37,311 nucleotides of DNA, taken from an uncultured Eubacteriales bacterium (GTDB lineage: Bacteria; Bacillota; Clostridia; Christensenellales; CAG-138). The stretch is taken from assembly GCA_900542615.1 (NCBI GenBank), contig UQOG01000008.1:1-37311 (forward strand), read 5' to 3'. Shown in pieces: positions 1 through 8,477 of the stretch. Under the pieces are notes generated by a model. That model did no database searches, was not told the origin of the DNA, and was given only the letters and a program-made list of their open reading frames with translations. Position numbers and translations under genes: made by a program. The first letter of the stretch is position 1. Every line of letters starts with the position of its first letter.

Positions 1-19
1 CGCGAGTTTTTCGACAGGC

Positions 20-50
20 TGACGCCGGCGGCCAAAGGCCGCCGGCGTCA
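20..50. repeat. Perfect 14-bp inverted repeat at the left edge
   Basis: Arms TGACGCCGGCGGCC (20-33) and its exact complement (37-50) enclose an AAA loop. It lies downstream of the heptad-repeat gene, but neither strand carries a T-run directly after the hairpin, so it is not a canonical intrinsic terminator. The flanking TTTTTCGACAGGCTGA (7-22) looks like one half of a dispersed intergenic element whose other half would lie outside the window; that is inference. Confidence 0.6.
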
Positions 51-51
51 C

Positions 52-68
52 GGCGCGCTGCGCGCGCC
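52..68. repeat. GC-only hairpin (GGCGCGC arms)
   Basis: GGCGCGC at 52-58 pairs perfectly with GCGCGCC at 62-68 around a TGC loop. It sits in the noncoding stretch 1-128 after the heptad-repeat gene. Similar GC-only hairpins occur at 21832-21853 and 25329-25347. No function can be read from the sequence. Confidence 0.5.
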
Positions 69-128
69 CGCCGCCCCCGCCCCCCGGCCGTAGCGATTCC
101 CGGGAAGGCAGGCGCAATCGTCGTTTCG

Positions 129-1829
129 TTAGGAGAACAATCCCTTAATCCAGGCCCAGATCTGCTGGAAAACGTTTGTAGCCTCCTGGCCCTCCGCCGT
201 CGCGTCCGCCTGGGGCGTAGGGGTGGGAATGGGCAGCTCGGGCTCGATCTCCTCGATGGTATAGATGAACTGCACGCTTCCGTTCTCCACCTCCTTGGCG
301 GCGGAAAATGCGTTATACCCATCGGAAAGGTCCAGCAGCGCGTCCTTGCGGGAAAGGGATACATTGATGGAGCTGGTCTCATCCAACAGCTCCTGCATAC
401 CATCCCGGTGGAAGTCCCGCAGTCCATCATACAGCTCGTCTATGCCGTCCGTTAGCTCCGCGGAGCCGTCCGCCAGCTCCACCGCGCCATCCGCCAGTTC
501 ATCCGCCCCGCCGGCCAGATCGTATAGGCCCCACGCCAGCTCGTATGCCCCGTCATACAGCTCCTTGACCCCGGTGCGCAGGGCGCCGATGCCGCTGAGC
601 AGCTGCTGCATCCGGGTCTGCATCCCCGCTACCGCTTCCAGGCTATTTTGTAGATTCGTGATCAATCCAATAAGGGTTTTAGCATATCCAGCAGCTTCCT
701 GATTAGACTCATCTCTTGTTTGTTGCTGTAGCCACTCCATGGCGCCTGCTATCGCCTCCTCGCTGCCGCTTCCCGTATCGCCGCCTTCGCCGCCGGAGCC
801 GCCGCCCATGCTGCCCATGGCTTCCAGTTCCTTATACAGCTTATCTATGCCGTCATAGGTCTGGCCGATGCCGTCGGTAAGCTGGGCGCCGCCGTCCGCC
901 GCTTCCAGGGCGCCGTCCGCCAGCTCCCTGGCACCGTCCGCAAATTCCACCGTGCCGTCGGTATATTCCTGGCTGCCGTCCCGCAGCTCCTTGGCGCCGT
1001 CCCGCAGCTTTCGGGTGGCGTCCTCCATTTCGTCCAGGCCGTCCATCAAGTCCTGCACATCGTCTATGCCGGAAAGGTCGCTTTCGTCCACCAGGCCCAC
1101 CGCTCCGATTATGGTGGCTTCCGGCAGGGAAAGGTTCCGCACGTCCGTCTCAATGGTGAGGGTATCCTGGATGCTTTCGTTGTCCAAGTCGTCCAGGCTT
1201 TCCCGCAGGCCGGGCATCAATACCCCCATCACCGTATTGGCGCCCGCCTGATTGGTGAGCTTCCCGCTGGTGGTCACGTTGGAAAAGGTCTCGTCAAAGG
1301 TGTACATGCAGATCACCGTGAAGGGCACATACAGGTCCACCGCTTCCTCGTCCACGGTGACCGTACGCATTTCCCGGTTGGTCACCTGGATGGTGATGCA
1401 AAGGTGCCCGCTCTGCCCTGCCAGCTCCGCCGCCTGTACCCGCTTGCCGTCCAGGGTGTAGGCAATGGAAATGGAGAAAGGAAGTGCGTCCCCTTGCCCA
1501 TTCCCCTGGTAGATTACGTCCTCCCCATCTGCCTTGAAGGTGACGGCCTGGCCCTCTACGGAAGGGGACTCCAGGCCCGCGATGTTTTTGATATTGGTCA
1601 GGGTGGTATAATCGGTGAGGCTGTCCTCCTTGGAAGGGTTCCCCAGGTATACGCTGGATACCACGCTGGTAATGTTGCCGTCGGCGTCCATATCCACATA
1701 CACCGACTCATCCCGCCGGGCGGGTTCCGCGGCGTAGGCAACGCGCGCCAGCAGCAGAGAGGCTGCGCTGATGAGGAACAGCCCGGCCAATATCCAACAG
1801 ATGATCCGTACGATACGACGTTTTTGCAT
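129..1829 (-). CDS. Exported Leu/Gly heptad-repeat protein, partner of the FtsX-type ABC transporter
   Basis: This 566-residue protein starts with a basic stretch and a hydrophobic segment ending AYA-AEP, a typical signal peptide or anchor. The middle and C-terminal half carry two blocks of about seven-residue repeats of the form xELADGA (roughly residues 270-345 and 430-490), separated by a Gly/Ser-rich linker. The pattern matches the X-X-X-Leu-X-X-Gly heptad repeats seen in YhgE/Pip-like proteins. A TTG start at 1868 is possible, but the ATG at 1829 has an AAGGAAG ribosome site upstream and puts the signal peptide at the N terminus. The gene follows the permease by about 45 bases and is probably cotranscribed. 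The repeats probably form a long coiled or helical stalk; the molecular role is unknown. Confidence 0.8.
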   Translation of the reverse strand: MQKRRIVRIICWILAGLFLISAASLLLARVAYAAEPARRDESVYVDMDADGNITSVVSSVYLGNPSKEDSLTDYTTLTNIKNIAGLESPSVEGQAVTFKADGEDVIYQGNGQGDALPFSISIAYTLDGKRVQAAELAGQSGHLCITIQVTNREMRTVTVDEEAVDLYVPFTVICMYTFDETFSNVTTSGKLTNQAGANTVMGVLMPGLRESLDDLDNESIQDTLTIETDVRNLSLPEATIIGAVGLVDESDLSGIDDVQDLMDGLDEMEDATRKLRDGAKELRDGSQEYTDGTVEFADGARELADGALEAADGGAQLTDGIGQTYDGIDKLYKELEAMGSMGGGSGGEGGDTGSGSEEAIAGAMEWLQQQTRDESNQEAAGYAKTLIGLITNLQNSLEAVAGMQTRMQQLLSGIGALRTGVKELYDGAYELAWGLYDLAGGADELADGAVELADGSAELTDGIDELYDGLRDFHRDGMQELLDETSSINVSLSRKDALLDLSDGYNAFSAAKEVENGSVQFIYTIEEIEPELPIPTPTPQADATAEGQEATNVFQQIWAWIKGLFS

Positions 1830-1873
1830 AGTAAGCGTTACTTCCTTTCGTCCTTCCAGGGGTAGCAAAATGC

Positions 1874-4384
1874 CTATTCCGCGCTCTTAAGGGATTCCAC
1901 CATGTCGATGGAGCGGACCTTTTTGCGCATCATCAAATTCACCAGCATGGAAAATACCACGGTCAATAGGAAGGAATAGCAATAGCTGGCCGTTCCCGCG
2001 TCCCGCACGAACATCACAAGATCCACCTCGCAGGTGCGTATCACAAAGGTATGCATGACCTTCCCAAAGGCCAGCCCCACCGCCGCCCCAACCACCGCCA
2101 GGGTGTTGTTTTCCCGGAAGATGTATTGATACATCTCCTTGTCATAAAAGCCCAGCACCCGCAGGGTAGCCAATTCCCGTTTTCGCTCTCCCAGGTTGAT
2201 GTTGGTCAGGTTCAGCATCACCACAAAGGTGAGCAGGGCAGAGCCTACGATCAGCACCAGGGTCACGTAGTTGAGCACCCCCAAGGTATTGTTCATGTCC
2301 TCGTAGAGGCTGATGAGCTCCTGCACGGTATACATGCGGCTTTCCTTGAGCAGGTCCTCCATCACCTGGTTGCGGTCCGCCTCGGTGAGCCCCTCCTGCA
2401 GGTTCAGCATGAAGCCGTTATATTCCAGGGTTTTGTCAAACACCTCCTGGTAATAGGCTTCGGACATATACACATAATGCTGCACATAGCTTTCCGCAAT
2501 GGCGCTTACCAGCACCTCATAGGATTGGCCCCCGGAGATCACGGAGAAGGTATCCCCGGGCTCCAGGTCGAAAATCTCCGCCAGCTTATAGGTGATAATG
2601 GCCCCGTCATCCCCCAGGGTGAGGGGGGCTCCGTTCATCTCCCGCAGTTGGATCTTGCCCTGAAGCTCCTCGTTATCCCGCACAGCCAGCACGTGAACGT
2701 TGCCTGTGCGCTGTTCTTCGCTTTGGGCGTCGCAGATGGTATCGTTGCAATACATCACCGAGGTGGCCTGGGCATAGGCCGGGTTGCTTTCCAGCAGGTT
2801 TTCCATTTCCGCCCGGGGCAGGGGCTCATAGGTATAGGCCTGGATGTCCATCTGCCAGATGTCGTTGAATTGAAGGTCCACGATGCCGAATATGGATTTT
2901 TTTACCCCAAACCCGGTCACCAGCAGGGAACAGCTGCCGGCGATGCCCACAATGCTCATGAAAAAGCGTTTTTTATACCGTAGGATGTTCCGCACCGTCA
3001 CCTTCCAGGTGAAGTTGAACCGCTTCCACAGGAAGGGGATCCGCTCCAGGATAACCCGCTTGCCGGCCTTGGGGGCTTTGGGGCGCATCAGGGTAGCGGG
3101 CACCTCCTTTAAGGACATGCCGCTGGCAGCCAGGGTGGCAAGGCCCGTGCAGGCCAGGATGGACAGGATGCTGGCCCAGGCGATATCCGGCCGGAAGGGC
3201 ATCTGAATATCCGGGATGCGGTACATGATGGAATAAGCGCTCAGGATCACCCCGGGGAACAGCTTAAAGCCGATCACGCAGCCGATGATGCCGCCGCTCA
3301 CACAGGCAACCCCCGCGTAGAGCATATACTTGCAGGCGATGGTGAAGGTGGTATAGCCCAGGGCCTTCAGGGTACCCATCTCGATCCGCTGCTCCTCCAC
3401 CAGGCGGGTCATGGTGGTCAGGCTCACCAGCGCCGCCACAATGAAGAAGATCAAGGGGAATACATCCCCCACCGCAGCGATGCGTTCGGTATTGTCCCGG
3501 TAGTCGCTGTAGCCCGCATTGGCGCTGCGATCGTCCACATACCAGCTGCCGTCCACGGTTTCCCCGTAGGCTTCTATGGCGTCGGACGCCTCGGCCACCA
3601 GGTCGTCGTATTCCTGGGAGAAGGAGGAGATGCCTTCGGGCTTTTTGAGCACCACCTCCGCCTGGGTATAGGTGGTTTGCAGCAGGGCGGCAATGGGCAG
3701 CTTGCTGCCCAGCTTGCCCAGGGCGTTGCCCCCGGCATAGGCAAAGCCGTCGGAGCTGCCGTTGCCGATGGTGCTGTTTCCCCGCTCGAAAATGCCTACG
3801 TATTTGGGGCTGAATACGCCCCCTACCACCCGCAGCTCCACGGAGCCGCTATCCGTGCGGAAGGTCACATAATCCCCAAGGTCGAGCTGCAGGGTGGTCA
3901 GCAGCTGGTCATCCAGCACGACCTCCTTATCCGTCAGGGGCAAACGCCCCGAGGTAAGTTCCGGGACATTGACGCGGTTTTCCGGATCCGTATCGATATC
4001 GTAGCTGGGCAAGATATCAAAGCCCACCGGCCGTTCCTCCGGCTCCTCAATGGGCAGGGAGATCAGGTGTACGTTTTTTTCCTCTCCATCCCGGGTGGTC
4101 ATCATGGCGTCCAGGGTAATCTCCGGCTGCACCATCTCCACCTGGGGCATGGCCCGCATGGCGTTGATATCGTCCTCCGTCAGGCCCTGGGAGGACATCA
4201 CCGTAAGGTCCGATAGGTTATCCCGTTCAAAAAGCCGGTCCCCCGCTTCGATCATATCCGGGCTGGCCGCCCGGATCCCGGCGAAAAACGCGCACCCCAG
4301 CGCCGATATGGCGAATATCGATAGAAACCGGGGCGTGTTTTTTTTCACCTCGCGTATCAGGTTGTAAAGCAGGAATCTATTCAT
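1874..4384 (-). CDS. ABC transporter permease, FtsX/MacB type with two FtsX domains
   Basis: The protein has 836 residues. An N-terminal membrane helix (about residues 18-38) is followed by a large extracytoplasmic region and a first FtsX domain containing the RIEMGTLKALGY-like motif near residue 335. A central membrane helix and second extracytoplasmic domain follow, then a second FtsX domain with the RELATLRVLGF-like motif near residue 740. This layout is that of large permeases that work with a LolD/MacB-like ATPase and move or release envelope substrates mechanically rather than transporting small solutes. Its start codon lies just past the stop of the ATPase gene (gap of 3 bases), so the two are translationally coupled. 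The substrate is unknown; the exported heptad-repeat protein encoded next is a likely partner. Confidence 0.88.
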   Translation of the reverse strand: MNRFLLYNLIREVKKNTPRFLSIFAISALGCAFFAGIRAASPDMIEAGDRLFERDNLSDLTVMSSQGLTEDDINAMRAMPQVEMVQPEITLDAMMTTRDGEEKNVHLISLPIEEPEERPVGFDILPSYDIDTDPENRVNVPELTSGRLPLTDKEVVLDDQLLTTLQLDLGDYVTFRTDSGSVELRVVGGVFSPKYVGIFERGNSTIGNGSSDGFAYAGGNALGKLGSKLPIAALLQTTYTQAEVVLKKPEGISSFSQEYDDLVAEASDAIEAYGETVDGSWYVDDRSANAGYSDYRDNTERIAAVGDVFPLIFFIVAALVSLTTMTRLVEEQRIEMGTLKALGYTTFTIACKYMLYAGVACVSGGIIGCVIGFKLFPGVILSAYSIMYRIPDIQMPFRPDIAWASILSILACTGLATLAASGMSLKEVPATLMRPKAPKAGKRVILERIPFLWKRFNFTWKVTVRNILRYKKRFFMSIVGIAGSCSLLVTGFGVKKSIFGIVDLQFNDIWQMDIQAYTYEPLPRAEMENLLESNPAYAQATSVMYCNDTICDAQSEEQRTGNVHVLAVRDNEELQGKIQLREMNGAPLTLGDDGAIITYKLAEIFDLEPGDTFSVISGGQSYEVLVSAIAESYVQHYVYMSEAYYQEVFDKTLEYNGFMLNLQEGLTEADRNQVMEDLLKESRMYTVQELISLYEDMNNTLGVLNYVTLVLIVGSALLTFVVMLNLTNINLGERKRELATLRVLGFYDKEMYQYIFRENNTLAVVGAAVGLAFGKVMHTFVIRTCEVDLVMFVRDAGTASYCYSFLLTVVFSMLVNLMMRKKVRSIDMVESLKSAE

Positions 4385-4387
4385 TTT

Positions 4388-5089
4388 TCACCATTCGATA
4401 TCCTGGATGGGGATGGGCTTTTCGTTTCTGCGGGAGCTGGAAACCCGCCCGTTCTTGATTTTTACCACCACGTCCGCCATGGGCGCCAGGGCGGAATTGT
4501 GGGTAATGATGATGACCGTCATCCCCTCCTTGCGGCAAGTGTCCTGCAAAAGCTGCAACACCTGCTTGCCGGTCTGGTAATCCAGGGCGCCGGTGGGCTC
4601 GTCGCACAGCATGAGCTTGGGGTTCTTGGCCAAGGCCCGGGCGATGGCCACCCGCTGCTGTTCGCCGCCGGAAAGCTGGGCGGGGAAATTCGTAAGCCGT
4701 TCCCCCAGCCCCACCCCGATCAGGGTCTCTTTCGCCGGCCGGGGCGCCTTGCAAATCTGGGAGGCCAGCTCCACGTTTTCCAGGGCCGTAAGGTTTTGCA
4801 CCAGGTTATAAAACTGGAACACAAACCCCACGGTCTCCCGGCGGTATTGGGTCAGTTGCCGGCTGGAATATTGTTCGATATGTTCCCCGTCCACCACAAT
4901 TTCCCCGCCGGTGCAGCTATCCATGCCCCCCAGGATATTCAGCAAGGTGGTTTTCCCCGCGCCGCTGGGGCCTACCACCACGCACAGTTCCCCTTTTTCC
5001 AGCTGAAAATCCACCCCCGAAAGGGCGTGGATGGTCACTTCCCCCATTACATATTCCTTGGTTACGCCGGTCAACGCAATATACGCCAT
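4388..5089 (-). CDS. ABC transporter ATP-binding protein (LolD/MacB family)
   Basis: This 233-residue ATPase has all the expected motifs: Walker A GPSGAGKTT (residues 40-48), signature LSGGEQQR (139-146), Walker B LMLCDEP with catalytic Glu164, and a switch His in the IITHN sequence. Length and the DEPTGALD sequence match the LolD/MacB/FtsE group, which energises FtsX-type permeases. The start is supported by AGGAG six bases upstream. The gene begins one base after the acetyltransferase stop and ends next to the permease start, so all three are one operon. It would hydrolyse ATP at the cytoplasmic face of the membrane to drive the 836-residue permease. Confidence 0.93.
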   Translation of the reverse strand: MAYIALTGVTKEYVMGEVTIHALSGVDFQLEKGELCVVVGPSGAGKTTLLNILGGMDSCTGGEIVVDGEHIEQYSSRQLTQYRRETVGFVFQFYNLVQNLTALENVELASQICKAPRPAKETLIGVGLGERLTNFPAQLSGGEQQRVAIARALAKNPKLMLCDEPTGALDYQTGKQVLQLLQDTCRKEGMTVIIITHNSALAPMADVVVKIKNGRVSSSRRNEKPIPIQDIEW

Positions 5090-5090
5090 G

Positions 5091-5654
5091 CTATGCTCCT
5101 TCTTTCAGCCGGATATGCTTCTGGGCAAAGGCCCGCCCGAAAATTCCCCGATATAGCCGATCCATGGAGGGCAATAACCTGGCCCCAACTGTTCCGGGGC
5201 CCGTCATGATACAATAATGTTCCTCCAAGATGCTGGCTTTCAGCTGGGTCATCCGGCAGCCGTTCCGCTGATAAAACGCAATGCGCCGCTCCCGCTTGAC
5301 CCGGTCCTGTTCATCCAGGGAAAAGGCGGGGTCCTCCACCTCCAGCACCAGGCCGGGCACCTGGGCGCAAACCGCCTGGAAAAAGGCGCTTCCATAGCCC
5401 TTGGAGCGGAAGCCGGGTTCAATGGCGTAGTAATCCAGCAAGGTGTTGCCGGGATCTCCGCCGGGTTTATAAAACAGCATATAGCCCACCCGGGCGCCTT
5501 CCTCAAAATAGCCGTATCCCATATACCGGCCTTGGAGCCACAGGTATAAAATCCGCCAGAGGGGCTTGATTTCCCCTTTATGAAAATCCCGCGCCATAGA
5601 GCCGTGGATTCGAATCAATTCAAGCAGTGTCAATTTGCGGGTGTTTCCTTGCAT
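5091..5654 (-). CDS. GNAT-family N-acetyltransferase
   Basis: The 187-residue product has the acetyl-CoA binding motif A as GFRSKGYGSAFF (about residues 81-92), preceded by the strand LLDYYAIEP, and a C-terminal YQRNGC segment typical of GNAT motif B. This supports a cytoplasmic acetyltransferase fold. The substrate cannot be read from sequence; it is not the RimI type found elsewhere in this window. AGGAAAGGA precedes the ATG. It is placed between the beta-propeller gene and the ABC transporter genes, all on the same strand with short gaps, so it is probably cotranscribed with them. Confidence 0.82.
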   Translation of the reverse strand: MQGNTRKLTLLELIRIHGSMARDFHKGEIKPLWRILYLWLQGRYMGYGYFEEGARVGYMLFYKPGGDPGNTLLDYYAIEPGFRSKGYGSAFFQAVCAQVPGLVLEVEDPAFSLDEQDRVKRERRIAFYQRNGCRMTQLKASILEEHYCIMTGPGTVGARLLPSMDRLYRGIFGRAFAQKHIRLKEGA

Positions 5655-5671
5655 TTTTCCTTTCCTTCGCT

Positions 5672-7483
5672 TTATTTTATCATCACCCCGATGATCTTCT
5701 GGCCTTCTCCACGGCCATACTGACCCCGGGTGCCCACCACCAGCATGTTGTTGAATACCGCCGGTGTGGACTCAATGCGAGAGCCTAAGTCCACTTCGCA
5801 AAGTTGTTGGCCGCTGATCCCGTCATACATGCGCAGCAGGCCGTTGCGGTCGCACTGGAGCACATAACCCTTGTCGTTTTGGTCGTAGATCACCACAGGG
5901 CTGGCCCAGTAGCCGGAGACCTGCTCCACCTGCCAAACCACTTCCCCGGTATCCTTGTTCCGGGCCACAAGCAAGCCCCCATATTGAGCCTGGCCCTCCA
6001 CCGTCACCGATACGTCGGAACAGGCGAAGATCACCAGATCCTCCAAGCCCCCTTTCCCCACATGGGGGGTGGCCATGGTACCCTCATCCAAGGCGGCCGG
6101 GATGGAATAGGACCACAGGGTCTCCCCGGTCAGGCCGTCGATCTTCCGGTGGATGGTCTCCCCCACCCCGTCCGTGGCTCCCCGGCTGGATACCTTATTG
6201 GCCCCATAGAGGTAAATGGTCCCTTCCGCCGGCGCTTCTTCCAGCACCATGGTGGCGTCCTGGTCGTCCCCCACGTCCGAAACGTAGAGCAATTCCAGGG
6301 TGTTCAGATCCACGCACTGGAGATAGCCCCCATTGTCGGCAAAGAAGCCGTAATTCCGCCAAATGGTCAGGGAATCCTCCATGCCCCACCAGCGTTTGTT
6401 CTCGCTCTCCCCGTAGCCGGTGGCGGTATAGGTATACTTTTCCGGCGGGTCCGGATTCAATGTTAGGGCGCCGGCCTGGGGGTCATAGCTGGTGTGGAGC
6501 TTGCAGGTATACAGCACCCCGTTTTCCCCTACGGTGAGCAGGGTATCCGTGGCCGCGTCCAATAGGGGGCTGGCGTCAAAGGCCTGCCACAGCCGGGGGG
6601 AAAAGGGGTCCCGTCCCCCCAGGCTCCAGATCTCCTGGTTGTCGATGAGGGAGATGGCCCGGATCCAGGCCCCCATGGTCTGCTTGGGCTCCGTTGGGGT
6701 GGGGATGCCCTGCCCCACGAACAGCAAGGGATACCCTCGGGGGTCCAGCATGGCCGTGCCCTTGAACACCTGGCCCAGGTCGATGGGCGCCCGGGTCTCC
6801 AGGCCGGTGGAAAGCTCCATAAAGTAGATCTTCCCATCCATGGCCGGATAGATCACCTCGGTAAAGCCCTCTTTTTCCTTAAAGCTATCGTATATGCCCA
6901 GGGTCGCCCGCACCGTATCGTCCCACTGGACGATCAGGGGCTGCCCCGTCCAACCGGTGCCGGTCCAGGTGCCGTTTTCCGGCGTTGCCAGGGAACCGGT
7001 GGATACCTCCCAGCTGCGGCTCAGCTTGGCCTCGTTGACCACCTGCTCCCCATAGGTAAAGGTATTGCGCCAATGGTTCCCCCCAAAGGTGGTGATCCCC
7101 TTCACCCCTGCGGCATACTCGGTATCCGAACCAAACAAGATGCTTTCCGGCCGCTGGTAGGTCTGCACCTCCTGCTTGTTCACCATGATCCGGGTGGTGA
7201 ACCCGGCGGCGGAAATCGAAGCGGTATCCTTGGGGATGGTCACCAGCTCCGGCAGGGCCGTGGCCGGCGGCGGGGTGGATAAAGCGGTTTCTACCGGGGG
7301 CGGTGTGTTTTCCGGCTGCTGCTTCTTCCCGATGGCTGCAATGCCTGCCGCCACCAAACGGTACAATCCATACAACAAGCCCAAGAGCAAACAAAGAAAA
7401 ATCAGCAGCACCAGGATGCGCCGGCGTACATATTTCCGGCTGGTTTTTTTGTTGCGCGGGGCGCTCCGTTTGCCGCTAGCCAT
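5672..7483 (-). CDS. Membrane-anchored PQQ-like beta-propeller protein
   Basis: This 603-residue protein has a very basic N terminus followed by one hydrophobic segment (about residues 23-46), predicting a single anchor with the bulk outside the cell. A Pro/Thr-rich linker (about 55-75) leads into a long region with repeated strands of the form W....G..ATP and LL..DG, including TGEVVWQV, QCVDLNTLELLYVS, RMYDGISGQQL and IESTPAVFNNMLVVG. These resemble the blades of PQQ-like (WD-type) propellers such as BamB. I see no proof that it binds a quinone cofactor. GGAGG lies eight bases before the ATG, and the gene starts three bases after the lipoprotein stop. The pair probably acts together at the cell surface. 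Confidence 0.75.
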   Translation of the reverse strand: MASGKRSAPRNKKTSRKYVRRRILVLLIFLCLLLGLLYGLYRLVAAGIAAIGKKQQPENTPPPVETALSTPPPATALPELVTIPKDTASISAAGFTTRIMVNKQEVQTYQRPESILFGSDTEYAAGVKGITTFGGNHWRNTFTYGEQVVNEAKLSRSWEVSTGSLATPENGTWTGTGWTGQPLIVQWDDTVRATLGIYDSFKEKEGFTEVIYPAMDGKIYFMELSTGLETRAPIDLGQVFKGTAMLDPRGYPLLFVGQGIPTPTEPKQTMGAWIRAISLIDNQEIWSLGGRDPFSPRLWQAFDASPLLDAATDTLLTVGENGVLYTCKLHTSYDPQAGALTLNPDPPEKYTYTATGYGESENKRWWGMEDSLTIWRNYGFFADNGGYLQCVDLNTLELLYVSDVGDDQDATMVLEEAPAEGTIYLYGANKVSSRGATDGVGETIHRKIDGLTGETLWSYSIPAALDEGTMATPHVGKGGLEDLVIFACSDVSVTVEGQAQYGGLLVARNKDTGEVVWQVEQVSGYWASPVVIYDQNDKGYVLQCDRNGLLRMYDGISGQQLCEVDLGSRIESTPAVFNNMLVVGTRGQYGRGEGQKIIGVMIK

Positions 7484-7486
7484 GGA

Positions 7487-8467
7487 TTATTCCTCCGTTT
7501 TCTGCTGGGTCTCCTCGGGCGCGGGGGTCTGCGCCGGCTCCTCCTCGTCGGGGAAATCCGCCGGATCTTCCACAAACGTAATGCTGCCTTTGCCGCTTTC
7601 AAACCGGGGGGCAGGGCTGCAATGGCCCAATACGGTGATGGCCTCCAGCTGCTCAAACAGGAACAAGCCGCTGCAATTCTCCCCGCCCGCAGCCTCGATG
7701 GTCACCATGCCGGATACGGCCAATGCGCCGATCTCCGCCCCATGGTATTGGCCGCTGTTCTCCACCTTCAGGGATGCGCCGTCCTGCATGGTAAGGGTGG
7801 CGTCGCACTTGAGGGCGTTGTAGTTCTCCTGGGTAAAGGCGCCCAAGGAAGCCCCTTCTTTCAAAAGGATGGAGCCCGCGATGTCCGTGCCGCCCAGGGG
7901 GCCCTGGCCGGTGACGCTTGCCCCTTCCTCCAGGACCAAGCCGGTGGCGATCAGGCCGGCGCCGTTGGTGGCGGTGGCCTGAATATCGCTATTGGGCAGA
8001 ACGGTCACCGTGCCGGCAGCCCGGATCCCGTTCCCCAGCCCCACGATGGAAAGGCCGGCTCCCCCGATGGTAGCGTCCCCCAGGCAGCCGATGGCATCGG
8101 CGCCGCTGTGGAGCACCACATCGTTCAGGGTCACGGAACAGCCGTCCTCCAGCCGAATCACGCAATCCCCGGCGCCGGACAGGGTAAAGCCGTTGCCGTT
8201 GATCACCAGCCCATCCCGTTCCTTGGTGATGCGCAGCATCTCCTGCTCCAGGCTGATGTCCGCGGAAAGGGTGGCTGTATTGGACTCGCCCCGCTCTAAA
8301 AACGCCAAAAGATCCGCCGCCGTCACGATGGAGCTGCCGCCAATGGGATCCGCCAGCTCCACCCGGGCTTCCTCTTCCTCCCCGTCGCAACCTGTAATCA
8401 GCAGCAGGCATAGCGCCAGGGGTACGATCGCCTTATAGGCAAAAGGAACTATCTTATGCGTATGCAA
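7487..8467 (-). CDS. Lipoprotein with a parallel beta-helix-like repeat region
   Basis: This 326-residue product has a signal peptide ending in the lipobox LITGC, so it should be lipid-anchored on the outer face of the membrane. Residues from about 55 to 280 consist of short repeated strands rich in Gly, Val, Ile and Asn (for example DVVLHSGADAIG, TVTVLPNSDIQ, LVLEEGASVTGQG), the pattern of right-handed parallel beta-helix proteins such as pectate-lyase-like folds. No catalytic acid cluster can be picked out. The C terminus is Pro/Glu-rich. The start is TTG, supported by AGGAGG six bases upstream. It is flanked by the FAD dehydrogenase and the propeller gene in one operon. Function is unknown. 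Confidence 0.72.
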   Translation of the reverse strand: MHTHKIVPFAYKAIVPLALCLLLITGCDGEEEEARVELADPIGGSSIVTAADLLAFLERGESNTATLSADISLEQEMLRITKERDGLVINGNGFTLSGAGDCVIRLEDGCSVTLNDVVLHSGADAIGCLGDATIGGAGLSIVGLGNGIRAAGTVTVLPNSDIQATATNGAGLIATGLVLEEGASVTGQGPLGGTDIAGSILLKEGASLGAFTQENYNALKCDATLTMQDGASLKVENSGQYHGAEIGALAVSGMVTIEAAGGENCSGLFLFEQLEAITVLGHCSPAPRFESGKGSITFVEDPADFPDEEEPAQTPAPEETQQKTEE

Positions 8468-8477
8468 AGCAAACCTC

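Noticed and set aside
20..50. Hairpin as terminator of the heptad-repeat gene
   Set aside because: The stem is strong, but on the minus strand it is followed by GCCTGTCGAAAAACT, with no T-run.
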